A program made the position numbers and the translations under genes. This document shows positions 1-5,879 of a stretch of 12,730 bases of DNA, piece after piece; position 1 is the stretch's first letter; the number at the start of each line of letters is the position of its first letter. The stretch comes from JAGLTA01 sp023142625 (GTDB lineage Bacteria > Patescibacteriota > Patescibacteriia > JAACEG01), in contig DAOWHA010000037.1 in the NCBI GenBank assembly GCA_030641665.1, positions 1 to 12,730 on the forward strand, in the 5' to 3' direction. Under the pieces are notes generated by a model, which was not told the DNA's origin, searched no databases, and saw only the letters and a list, made by a program, of their open reading frames with translations.

Positions 1-57
1 AAAAAACGGGATGATAAAAGTCGTGAAAATAAAATAATTTTTTTAATTCAATTTTGT

Positions 58-302
58 ATAGAATTTACGCGTTTGACTAAAATATCTTTTATTTTCCACT
101 TATTGTCTTTGCGAGGAAGGAGTGGAGCGATAGCGGAACGACTGACGAAGCAATCTCATTACTGAACGGACAAATCTGTGATTATAAACCTTTTTGCGTA
201 AACAATGGGATTGCTTCGTCGCGCCTCACTCGTTTCACTCGTTCAGCTCCTCGCAAAGACAGGGGGCAAAAACATAAATTTAAGCAAACGCGTAAGTTCT
301 AT
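58..302. repeat. Outer inverted repeat enclosing repeat element E1
   Basis: An 18-bp arm at 58-75 (atagaatttacgcgtttg) is matched in inverse orientation at 285-302 (caaacgcgtaagttctat) with one mismatch. The arms flank, at some distance, the separate inverted repeat at 105-260, so the whole is a nested palindrome of about 245 bp. No protein-coding frame is apparent inside. The arrangement resembles a non-autonomous mobile or REP-like element, but I see no target-site duplication. The first 57 bases of the window are AT-rich and show nothing I can name. Confidence 0.6.
105..260. repeat. Dispersed inverted-repeat element, copy E1
   Basis: The ends are perfect inverted copies: gtctttgcgagga at 105-117 and tcctcgcaaagac at 248-260. 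A second inner pair, gacgaagcaatctcatt at 144-160 and aatgggattgcttcgtc at 204-220, is also nearly perfect, so the element can fold into a long stem-loop or cruciform. A second copy of similar length lies at 792-949. From memory, cores of the type TTTGCGAGGAG...GACGAAGCAATC are dispersed in many environmental bacterial genomes. Whether this element is mobile or a structured RNA is not known to me. Confidence 0.85.
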
Positions 303-316
303 TTGTAAATAAATTA

Positions 317-361
317 AGAGAGCCATAGAAGAATATTTTTATAATTCCTCTATGGCTCTTT
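317..361. terminator. Bidirectional hairpin terminator
   Basis: The arms at 317-334 and 344-361 form a stem around AGAGCCATAG/CTATGGCTCT with one internal mismatch and an AT-rich loop. On the minus strand it lies just past the stop of the 68-residue gene and runs into TTAATTTATTT. On the plus strand it is followed by TGTTTTTATT. It probably ends the small-gene transcript and may insulate it from the repeat element. Confidence 0.75.
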
Positions 362-397
362 GTTTTTATTAAAGTTTCTTTGCTTAAAAACATTTAT

Positions 398-604
398 CTA
401 AAAAGACTTCTCTATTTCTTCTAATTTCTCTTCTTCCTTTTTTAACCTTTCCGACAATTCGTCGTAATGTTTATTATTAGCTTTAGAACTCCAACCAGTG
501 CTATCTTGTTCACTGGCATGTTTTAAACTATCCCATAAATTTTTAATTTTTTCAAGACAAATTTCTTTTTCCTTATAAATTATTTCGCTGGATCTTTTAT
601 CCAT
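398..604 (-). CDS. Small charged coiled-coil hypothetical protein (68 aa)
   Basis: I do not recognise this family. The product is a highly charged, apparently all-helical polypeptide. Its C-terminal third (about residues 47-66) is rich in Glu, Lys and Leu in a heptad-like pattern, suggesting a short coiled coil. It has no signal peptide, membrane segment or cysteine. The ATG at 604 is supported by an excellent ribosome site, AAAGGGGG, ending five bases upstream. The gene forms its own transcription unit, with a near-consensus promoter at 681-709 and a hairpin terminator at 317-361. That arrangement argues that it is real and probably well expressed. It lies between two copies of a dispersed repeat, so it may be a recent or variable gene. 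A cytoplasmic oligomerising or nucleic-acid-associated role is possible, but nothing in the sequence proves it. Confidence 0.7.
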   Translation of the reverse strand: MDKRSSEIIYKEKEICLEKIKNLWDSLKHASEQDSTGWSSKANNKHYDELSERLKKEEEKLEEIEKSF

Positions 605-680
605 TTAATCCCCCTTTTAATGTTTTATGATAAAATTAAAAAATAATTATGATTTATTTTTAAAAAAACTTCAACAATAT

Positions 681-709
681 AATATAGCACGAAATCAATA
701 TTAAGTCAA
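681..709 (-). promoter_or_regulatory. Promoter of the 68-aa gene
   Basis: On the minus strand, a -35 box TTGACT (709-704) is separated by exactly 17 bp from a -10 box TATATT (686-681). Each box differs from the sigma-70 consensus by one base. It sits just after the hpf terminator and about 77 bases upstream of the start codon at 604. Transcription would begin near 674, giving a leader of about 70 nt. Confidence 0.75.
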
Positions 710-726
710 TAGCAATCGCGTAAAAT

Positions 727-762
727 AAAAATATGACGGCTGAAATCAGCCGTCATATTTTT
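727..762 (-). terminator. Rho-independent terminator of the gyrB-hpf operon
   Basis: A perfect 16-bp stem (727-742 with 747-762; core atgacggctg/cagccgtcat) closes a four-base loop. On the minus strand the stem runs into TTTTATTTTA. The plus side is also T-rich, so it could work in both directions. It lies after repeat element E2, so that element is transcribed as part of the operon's 3' UTR. Confidence 0.85.
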
Positions 763-791
763 TGTTGATAGATTTACTATGAATTACGGGT

Positions 792-949
792 GTCTTTGCG
801 AGGAGTTGAACGAGTGAAACGAGAGAGGTGCGACGAAGCAATCCCATTACTGAGCGAACAAATCGCTACTTTGCATAATTTATGCGGATATTAACGAAAT
901 TGCTTCGTCACTCTCTCTCGCTAACGCTCGTTCGGCTCCTCGCAAAGAC
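792..949. repeat. Dispersed inverted-repeat element, copy E2
   Basis: The ends gtctttgcgaggag (792-805) and ctcctcgcaaagac (936-949) are perfect inverted copies. Inner arms around gacgaagcaatcccatt (832-848) and the gcttcgtc at 902-909 pair as well. The left arm of E2, read in reverse complement, is almost identical to the right arm of E1 (204-260). The unpaired centre after the left inner arm (attactgagcgaacaaatc) instead matches E1 in direct orientation. The two copies are therefore mosaic or arm-inverted relative to each other. E2 begins seven bases past the hpf stop codon. Confidence 0.85.
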
Positions 950-956
950 AATCTGT

Positions 957-1277
957 TCACTTATCGCTTTTTATCCTGCCCTTTATTTTCTCCTTGTGCC
1001 TGTGCAGAATAACCCGCAAATGATCCTTTACTTTATCAATAGCTTTAAACAGTTTTTTTTCTGTTTTTGAGACCCTTAATATTTTACCAGGAACTTTAAT
1101 ATTAACTTCAGCGAAAAATATCTCGCCTTTTTGGCGGCGCTGAGAATTTATTCCTATTTCTACTCGCGCTTCAATAATGTTGTTGAAATATTTATCCAAA
1201 GAGCTTATTTTTTCCTCAACATACTCTTTGATATTCAAAGTTAATTCAATATTGGTTGCTTTAATGATAATATTCAT
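957..1277 (-). CDS. hpf: Ribosome hibernation promoting factor, short HPF/RaiA family
   Basis: This is a 106-residue protein of the sigma-54 modulation/S30AE family. Such proteins bind the 30S decoding centre and hold ribosomes inactive during starvation. The beta-alpha-beta-beta-beta-alpha layout is visible: MNIIIKATNIELT, then the helix LNIKEYVEEKISSLDKYF, strands including ARVEIGI and EIFFAEVNIKVP, and the basic C-terminal helix AIDKVKDHLRVILHRHKEK. The length fits the short form, without the dimerising C-terminal domain of long HPF. It starts 12 bases after the gyrB stop with no Shine-Dalgarno sequence, so it is probably translated from the gyrB transcript. It ends in TGA, showing that TGA is a stop codon here. 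Repeat E2 and a strong terminator follow. Coupling to gyrB puts supercoiling and ribosome dormancy under one promoter. Confidence 0.9.
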   Translation of the reverse strand: MNIIIKATNIELTLNIKEYVEEKISSLDKYFNNIIEARVEIGINSQRRQKGEIFFAEVNIKVPGKILRVSKTEKKLFKAIDKVKDHLRVILHRHKEKIKGRIKSDK

Positions 1278-1289
1278 AGAATATTTTAA

Positions 1290-3248
1290 TTAAATATCTA
1301 AATTTTTTACATATTTTGCCTGAGTCTGTATAAAATGCTTGCGCGGCGCTACATCCGCTCCCATTAAAATTTCAAAAGTTTCGTTCGCCTCTTCGGCGCT
1401 GTCTATCATAACTTTTTTCATCATTCGCGTTTTAGGATCCATTGTCGTCTCCCATAATTGATCGGGGTTCATTTCGCCCAAACCTTTATATCGCTGGATT
1501 GATACGCCTTTTATTTCTTCTTCAGAGTCATCGGTTTTCTTTTTAATATCTGTAAGACCAGTAATAATTTCATCCTTTTCCTCTTCGGAATAAGCGTACT
1601 TTGAAAATTTGCCAGACTGCACTTTGTATAAAGGCGGCTGGGCAATATACAGATAGCCACCGTCAATTACCGGTTTTAAATAACGATAAAAAAATGTGAG
1701 CAAAAGCGTCCTGATATGAGCTCCGTCAACATCCGCGTCAGTCATAATCACAATGCTATGATAGCGCAATTTTTCAACATCTATCTGGTCTCCGATATTA
1801 GCGCCCAAAGCGATAATCAGAGATTTTATTTCATTGTTCGCTAAAATTTTGTCAATCCGCGCCCGCTCAACATTTAAAATTTTTCCCCTTAGCGGCAAAA
1901 TCGCTTGAAATTCTCGGTCCCGTCCCTGCTTGGCGCTGCCTCCGGCAGAATCTCCCTCCACGATATAAATTTCTGAAAGTTCTGGGCTGCGGCTTGTGCA
2001 GTCAGACAGCTTGCCCGGCAAAGTTAATCCGTCCAGCGCGCCTTTTCTTAATACAGAATCTCGCGCAGCGCGCGCCGCCAATCGCGCCCGCGAAGCGATT
2101 AAACACTTCCCTATTATAGCTTCCGCTTCTTTCGGATGCTCTTCTAAAAAAATTTCAAAACTATCCGCAAAAATATGATCGGTAATTCCGCGCGCTTCGG
2201 CATTACCTAATTTTGATTTTGTCTGCCCTTCAAACTGCGCGTCCATTACTTTGACGCTCACTACCGCCGTGAGCCCTTCGCGGACATCATCGCCTGTTAA
2301 ATTGCTGTCTTTTTCTTTTAAAATATTTTTCTTGCGCGCATACGAATTTAGGACGCGCGTCAATGCTGATTTAAATCCGAGAAGATGCATTCCGCCTTCA
2401 ACCGTGTGTATATTATTAGCAAATGTAAAAACTTCTTCTTGGTAATCTTTATTATACTGCAAGGCTATTTCAACATTAACTCCGTCCTTCTCTTTCTCCA
2501 CATAAAAAATATTGTCATGAGCAGCCTCCTGTTTTTGGTTAAGATGCCTTACATAAGAAGCTATGCCTCCTTCAAAATAGAACTCATACTCGCGCGGCGC
2601 TCCTTTATCGCGCTGGTCAATCAATGAAATTTTAACCTTTTTCGTTAAATACGCCTGCTGGCGCATTCTATCGACAACTTTCTTCCATTGAAATTCTAAT
2701 GTTGTAAAAACTTTTTCGTCTGGCTGAAAAGTGATAATAGTTCCCGTACTCCTTGAAACGCCGACGGGTTTAACTTTGGCTTGCGGCTCTCCTCGCTTAT
2801 ATTCTTGCATCCAAATCTTGCCGTCCCTTTTTATTTCCGCTTTCATATAAGAAGAGAGCGCGTTTACTACTGAAACTCCTACTCCGTGCAAGCCGCTTGA
2901 AACTTTATATCCCTCGTTTTCAAATTTTCCGCCAGCGTGCAGCGTGCACATCACGGTTTCCAGCGCGGATTTTTTTGTATGCTTGTGTGTTTCTACCGGA
3001 ATTCCGCGCCCGTCATCGCTCACTTCCACCATGCCATTAGGTAAAAATTTAATTTTAATATTTTTGCAAAAACCTGCCATTGCCTCATCTATCGCGTTGT
3101 CAACCACTTCCCAAATCAGATGATGCAATCCTTCGGTAGATGTGTTGCCGATATACATTCCAGGTCTTTTTCTAACCGGAGCCAAGCCCTCTAAAACCAC
3201 AATATTGTCAGCGGTGTATTGCTGAGTATCTTTCTGTTTTTTCGCCAT
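1290..3248 (-). CDS. gyrB: DNA gyrase subunit B
   Basis: This is the ATPase and TOPRIM subunit of the type IIA topoisomerase that introduces negative supercoils together with GyrA. The full 652-residue length is normal for a GyrB without insertions. The GHKL ATPase domain shows WEVVDNAIDEAM (general base Glu47, Mg-binding Asn51), SDDGRGIP (77-84) and the lid GLHGVGVSVVNAL (119-131). The transducer QTK loop is at 342-344. The TOPRIM domain has IVEGDSAGGSAKQGRDR (catalytic Glu431) and the metal site TDADVDGAH (Asp504, 506, 508). The tail carries QRYKGLGEMNPDQLWETTMD (585-604). Signature loops favour GyrB over ParE. There is no Shine-Dalgarno before the ATG; the leader is AT-rich. The gene has its own promoter (3291-3318) and is followed after 12 bases by hpf. 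gyrA is not in the window. Confidence 0.97.
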   Translation of the reverse strand: MAKKQKDTQQYTADNIVVLEGLAPVRKRPGMYIGNTSTEGLHHLIWEVVDNAIDEAMAGFCKNIKIKFLPNGMVEVSDDGRGIPVETHKHTKKSALETVMCTLHAGGKFENEGYKVSSGLHGVGVSVVNALSSYMKAEIKRDGKIWMQEYKRGEPQAKVKPVGVSRSTGTIITFQPDEKVFTTLEFQWKKVVDRMRQQAYLTKKVKISLIDQRDKGAPREYEFYFEGGIASYVRHLNQKQEAAHDNIFYVEKEKDGVNVEIALQYNKDYQEEVFTFANNIHTVEGGMHLLGFKSALTRVLNSYARKKNILKEKDSNLTGDDVREGLTAVVSVKVMDAQFEGQTKSKLGNAEARGITDHIFADSFEIFLEEHPKEAEAIIGKCLIASRARLAARAARDSVLRKGALDGLTLPGKLSDCTSRSPELSEIYIVEGDSAGGSAKQGRDREFQAILPLRGKILNVERARIDKILANNEIKSLIIALGANIGDQIDVEKLRYHSIVIMTDADVDGAHIRTLLLTFFYRYLKPVIDGGYLYIAQPPLYKVQSGKFSKYAYSEEEKDEIITGLTDIKKKTDDSEEEIKGVSIQRYKGLGEMNPDQLWETTMDPKTRMMKKVMIDSAEEANETFEILMGADVAPRKHFIQTQAKYVKNLDI

Positions 3249-3290
3249 AAAAATTACAATTATTTTATTATTTTGTTATTTTCTTATTTA

Positions 3291-3318
3291 AGTATAGCAC
3301 AACTTATCTTCTTGGCAA
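3291..3318 (-). promoter_or_regulatory. gyrB-hpf promoter
   Basis: On the minus strand, TTGCCA (3318-3313) and TATACT (3296-3291) are separated by 16 bp, each one base off consensus. Transcription would start near 3284 and give a leader of about 35 nt of A/T-rich sequence without a Shine-Dalgarno. The -35 box lies inside a 23-bp sequence (3305-3327) that recurs at 5183-5205 in another promoter region. Confidence 0.65.
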
Positions 3319-3337
3319 CCTTGAATTTTAAAAATAA

Positions 3338-3368
3338 AACGCTCATAACAAATTTTGCTATGAGCGTT
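3338..3368 (-). terminator. Terminator of the acidic membrane-protein gene
   Basis: The stem aacgctcata (3338-3347) pairs with tatgagcgtt (3359-3368). On the minus strand it is followed by TTTATTTTTAAAA, a good U-tract. The plus side is not U-rich, so it acts on the minus strand only. It lies between the stop at 3418 and the gyrB promoter. Confidence 0.8.
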
Positions 3369-3417
3369 ATAGTCATAGTTGATATTATTTCAACATCACC
3401 ATTTTTTTGATTTTTAC

Positions 3418-4356
3418 TTAAAATTGATTTTCAACAGAAGCAAACATAAGATGAAATTCTTCTTCGTCTAAAATTTCTCTCGCGCCTTCAAGATAAATTT
3501 TAAAACTAACTTCAATATATTCTATGGCTTCATCTACCGTCAATTCCCCCATATTAACAAGTTCCCCTGTTTCTAACTCTGCGAGCGATTGCGCTTTTGA
3601 AAGTTCTACAATACGATCAAGTTTCCAGCGAGGAACTTTTTCGTAAATTTCTTCCATAGTAGCGTCAGAATTGTAATATTCAAATTCAGGAGCGATTTCA
3701 GTAAAACCCATTATAACCCCCTCTGTTTCTTCTTTTGTCATATCAAAAAAATCTTCATATTCTTCATTGGTTAAATTTTCTTTATAAATTTTTTGCTCTA
3801 ATACGAACAATAAAGAAATCGAGTCTTTGTATTCCTCAAAACTAATATCATTTCTGCCAAGATAATTTTTATGCAACTCATTTGTGAAACAAAGAAATAT
3901 AAGATGATTTTTTTTTATTCGCCCCAATGTTTCAGTGTCTATCTTGTCTCCAAATTTTGCAATAACCTCAGACATTAATTTTTTATTCATTCCAAAATCC
4001 ATGCCATTGTCTTCAAATAATTTTATTTTTTTTTTCATTTCATCATCGCTATATCCGATTAAATCTAAAATCTGATATAAATCTTCGTCAATTTTAATTT
4101 CTTGCCCTACTGTCTGCTCGGTAATATTTTTAAAATTTTCTTCAAATGCAGAATCAAAAAATTCATAATTTTCTTTTTTTTCTGTAAAAATATTTTTATT
4201 GGTTTTAGGAGCTGAATTTTCCTGCAAAATCTCCGTATTATTGCTTACTTTTTTATCAATATTATTTTTAAAAAAAAACAATACGGATAAACTCACAGCA
4301 AGAACTATTACTAAAACGCTGCTAATAAAAATTATTGTATCTTTTTTGTTAAACAT
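3418..4356 (-). CDS. Membrane-anchored acidic helical protein, unknown function (312 aa)
   Basis: I do not recognise this family. The N-terminus MFNKKDT is followed by one hydrophobic segment (about residues 8-29) ending in a lysine/asparagine flank. This fits a single-pass protein with a short cytoplasmic end and a large external domain. Residues 33-60 form a polar Asn/Lys/Glu linker. The remainder is strongly acidic and helical, with recurring patches such as NEEYEDFFDMTKEE and TVDEAIEYIEVSFKIYLE. There are no catalytic motifs I can name and only one cysteine outside the anchor. The start has a clear GGAG five bases upstream. The gene follows the secreted Cys-rich gene on the same strand, with a hairpin (4383-4415) but no convincing promoter between them, so co-transcription is plausible. 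It could act as a surface receptor or scaffold; this is a guess. Confidence 0.75.
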   Translation of the reverse strand: MFNKKDTIIFISSVLVIVLAVSLSVLFFFKNNIDKKVSNNTEILQENSAPKTNKNIFTEKKENYEFFDSAFEENFKNITEQTVGQEIKIDEDLYQILDLIGYSDDEMKKKIKLFEDNGMDFGMNKKLMSEVIAKFGDKIDTETLGRIKKNHLIFLCFTNELHKNYLGRNDISFEEYKDSISLLFVLEQKIYKENLTNEEYEDFFDMTKEETEGVIMGFTEIAPEFEYYNSDATMEEIYEKVPRWKLDRIVELSKAQSLAELETGELVNMGELTVDEAIEYIEVSFKIYLEGAREILDEEEFHLMFASVENQF

Positions 4357-4382
4357 AATTTCTCCTTTTTTAAAAATTGTGA

Positions 4383-4415
4383 TGGAAAGGCTATGAAAAA
4401 TTCACAGCCTTTCCA
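4383..4415 (-). terminator. Intergenic hairpin after the secreted-protein gene
   Basis: The arms tggaaaggct (4383-4392) and agcctttcca (4406-4415) pair, extended inward with one mismatch. On the minus strand the following tract is ATCACAATTTTTAAAAAAG, so the U-run starts late. It may be a partial terminator or a 3'-stabilising hairpin that sets the upstream gene's expression above that of the downstream gene. Confidence 0.55.
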
Positions 4416-4428
4416 GTGTTAATATGAC

Positions 4429-4920
4429 TTACCAGCCCGATTCTCCGAACCAGCAATTTTGCCTGCATTTATACCATTTGTACGCATTAAGACCATATGT
4501 ATCATATTTTCGTTTAGACCAACTATAGCCTCGTGCGTTATCAACCGTCAACCTACCCAATCCAACCGGGTAAAGCGCTCTGTTGGTATCCTGATGGCAG
4601 ACGCCTTCCTTAAGGTATTTAACCTTGCACCAATATGGATTATAGCATGCGATGCAACGGATTCTCGTATCTCCTGTGTTATCCGTAATACCAAATGTTC
4701 CGCTCAAATATGAGCCTCCATAATTTACCCCATGGTAAGAATAACGATAAACTTTATTGGTATAGGCTCTTGAAATTGCCGTGTAAGTATGATCCGCTGG
4801 TGAATTGTCTATAAACGCAGGCTTTTTTTCTGCCCACACAAAAGAATAACTTGCCGCATTAGCATTACTAACACAAAGAGCGGCGAATACGACGATAAAA
4901 ATGAACAAAATTTTTTTCAT
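4429..4920 (-). CDS. Secreted Tyr- and Cys-rich protein, unknown function (163 aa)
   Basis: A clear Sec signal peptide (MKKI, hydrophobic core to about residue 16, then SNANA) predicts cleavage after Ala22, leaving about 141 residues. The mature part has six cysteines (89, 92, 98, 108, 152, 156), an even number that suits three disulfides. It is rich in Tyr, Trp, Gly and Asn, as expected of an extracellular beta-rich fold. The segment GVCHQDTNRALYPVG (106-120), followed by ARGYSWS and YDTYG, looks like a conserved core; adjacent Cys108-His109 could be catalytic or structural. It is not a lipoprotein: the residue before Cys16 is Leu, which breaks the lipobox. Expression looks strong: a promoter with a perfect -35 box, and GGAG six bases before the ATG. 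GC content looks higher than in the neighbouring acidic-protein gene. Family and role are unknown to me; a wall-active or host-contact protein is possible. Confidence 0.8.
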   Translation of the reverse strand: MKKILFIFIVVFAALCVSNANAASYSFVWAEKKPAFIDNSPADHTYTAISRAYTNKVYRYSYHGVNYGGSYLSGTFGITDNTGDTRIRCIACYNPYWCKVKYLKEGVCHQDTNRALYPVGLGRLTVDNARGYSWSKRKYDTYGLNAYKWYKCRQNCWFGESGW

Positions 4921-5065
4921 TACACTCTCCTTTTCAATTTAAATTTTTTATTTTTGTTTTTTTGCGTAAAAAGCGATTGCCTGTTTTTTATTTTTGTTTT
5001 TGCATCACCTCCTTTTTGGTTTTAAAAGAATGGTTATTATTAAAACATCAACGACGCTGATTTTT
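4921..5065 (-). promoter_or_regulatory. Long 5' leader with an orphan full-length Shine-Dalgarno sequence
   Basis: This is the leader of the secreted-protein gene, about 140 nt. On the minus strand, 5015-5005 contains AAAGGAGGTGAT, matching the complement of the usual 16S rRNA 3' end over about 12 bases. It lies about 90 bases before the real start, which has its own GGAG. The only adjacent ATG (5005-5003) is two bases away, too close for normal initiation, and would encode just MQKQK. Two near-identical A-rich tracts (plus-strand complements at 4944-4965 and 4984-5003) separate the two sites. It may be a ribosome standby or leader element. Confidence 0.4.
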
Positions 5066-5094
5066 ATTATTGCCAAAATTAAACCTTTTGTCAA
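5066..5094 (-). promoter_or_regulatory. Promoter of the secreted-protein gene
   Basis: On the minus strand, a perfect -35 box TTGACA (5094-5089), a 17-bp spacer and a -10 box AATAAT (5071-5066, one base off consensus). The predicted start near 5059 gives a leader of about 140 nt to the ATG at 4920. It is one of the strongest promoters in the window. Confidence 0.75.
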
Positions 5095-5198
5095 CAGGAT
5101 GCTTTAGTCTTTTTTAAAATGTGAATGGTGTCTTAAAAATGTCATAAAAATAAAATTTTAAAAAAAATGTTGCCTATGTATATATCTTATTGGCAACC

Positions 5199-5225
5199 TT
5201 GAATTATCTTTTTATTTGTTATAAT
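5199..5225 (+). promoter_or_regulatory. Promoter of the membrane protein/nuclease cassette
   Basis: A perfect -10 box TATAAT at 5220-5225, preceded by TGT (an extended -10), with a weak -35 TTGAAT at 5199-5204 at a short 15-bp spacing. Extended -10 promoters tolerate a poor -35. Transcription would start near 5232, about 110 bases upstream of the ATG at 5343. The -35 region overlaps the 23-bp sequence shared with the gyrB promoter. Confidence 0.55.
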
Positions 5226-5273
5226 ATTAGAATAATCACAAAATTAAAAAATGGATACGCCTTAAAAAACCCT

Positions 5274-5300
5274 GTCATCCTGAATTCATTTCAGGATCTG
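5274..5300. repeat. Short dispersed hairpin repeat (gtcatcctgaa...ttcaggatctg)
   Basis: The stem atcctgaa (5277-5284) pairs with tttcaggat (5289-5297) around a five-base loop. From memory, units of the type GTCATCCTGAACTTGTTTCAGGATCTG are scattered through many unrelated environmental bacterial genomes. Here one copy sits in the leader between the cassette promoter and the start at 5343, so it would be transcribed and could fold. It is a different repeat family from E1/E2. Confidence 0.65.
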
Positions 5301-5342
5301 TGTTTGTAATTAACTGTATTATGTTTAAGGAGTAAAAAGTAA

Positions 5343-5852
5343 ATGTTTAAAATATTTAAAAAAAAGAAGCAATTTAAAAAAATAAAGAAAATTTTTAAGA
5401 GTGCAGATGAATTATTCTCAAGTGGTAAAATTTTCAATGCAAAAAATAATGAACTTAATGATATATTAAAAAAAATACTAACGAGACATACCCCTAGTCA
5501 AACCACCAAATACCATGATATTATTAGAACTATGACAATTTTATCTATTAAAAATAACAGGGGTATAAACAAAATTCAAATTTTTAATATTGTATTGCTG
5601 GTTTTTCTTTCTATTCTAACAATAAATCTTGCACAAAAACAATTAAAATTAACCGAAAAACAAACTCATTATACAGAAATCTCAACTAGAAACGAGCGTA
5701 TAAATCAAGCTTTAAGTAAACGAGAAGCATTGGAGTATTGTAAAAATAATCCCGAATCTATCGAATCTGGATTATTCTATACTGAAAGCGGAAAATCCGC
5801 AACTTGCTTTGAAATTTTAAAATCTCCTCAACTTGAAAAATATAAAAATTAA
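5343..5852 (+). CDS. Single-pass membrane protein, unknown function (169 aa)
   Basis: I do not recognise the family. The N-terminal 75 residues are strongly basic (for example IFKKKKQFKKIKKIFK) and would lie in the cytoplasm. One hydrophobic segment at about 78-97 (FNIVLLVFLSILTINLA) spans the membrane. It is followed by a helical, coiled-coil-prone stretch (97-130) and a C-terminal part with Cys133 and Cys155. Membrane anchor plus coiled coil recalls effector or sensor proteins of small defence cassettes, but that is inference. The start is supported by AAGGAG ten bases upstream and a promoter at 5199-5225. Base use is extremely AT-rich, with almost no GCG or CGC codons, unlike the trigger factor gene downstream. 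The nuclease-like gene follows after 27 bases on the same strand, so the pair is probably one operon and one transferred unit. Confidence 0.7.
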   Translation: MFKIFKKKKQFKKIKKIFKSADELFSSGKIFNAKNNELNDILKKILTRHTPSQTTKYHDIIRTMTILSIKNNRGINKIQIFNIVLLVFLSILTINLAQKQLKLTEKQTHYTEISTRNERINQALSKREALEYCKNNPESIESGLFYTESGKSATCFEILKSPQLEKYKN

Positions 5853-5879
5853 TATAAATATTTATTTAAATTTAAAAAT

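Noticed and set aside
105..260. CRISPR array or tRNA gene in the repeat region
   Set aside because: The repeats are inverted and not regularly spaced direct units, and no cloverleaf with a CCA-proximal acceptor or TTCGA arm can be drawn.
882..1070. Plus-strand 62-codon frame overlapping repeat E2 and hpf
   Set aside because: It is antisense to the well-supported hpf gene and its start lies in repeat sequence; no domain or ribosome site.
1996..2627. Several plus-strand frames antisense to gyrB
   Set aside because: gyrB is certain over this stretch; the frames are by-products of its codon use and show no family features.
4989..5005. Leader peptide MQKQK after the orphan Shine-Dalgarno
   Set aside because: Only two bases separate GGAGG from the ATG, too few for normal initiation, and the peptide has no regulatory codon run.
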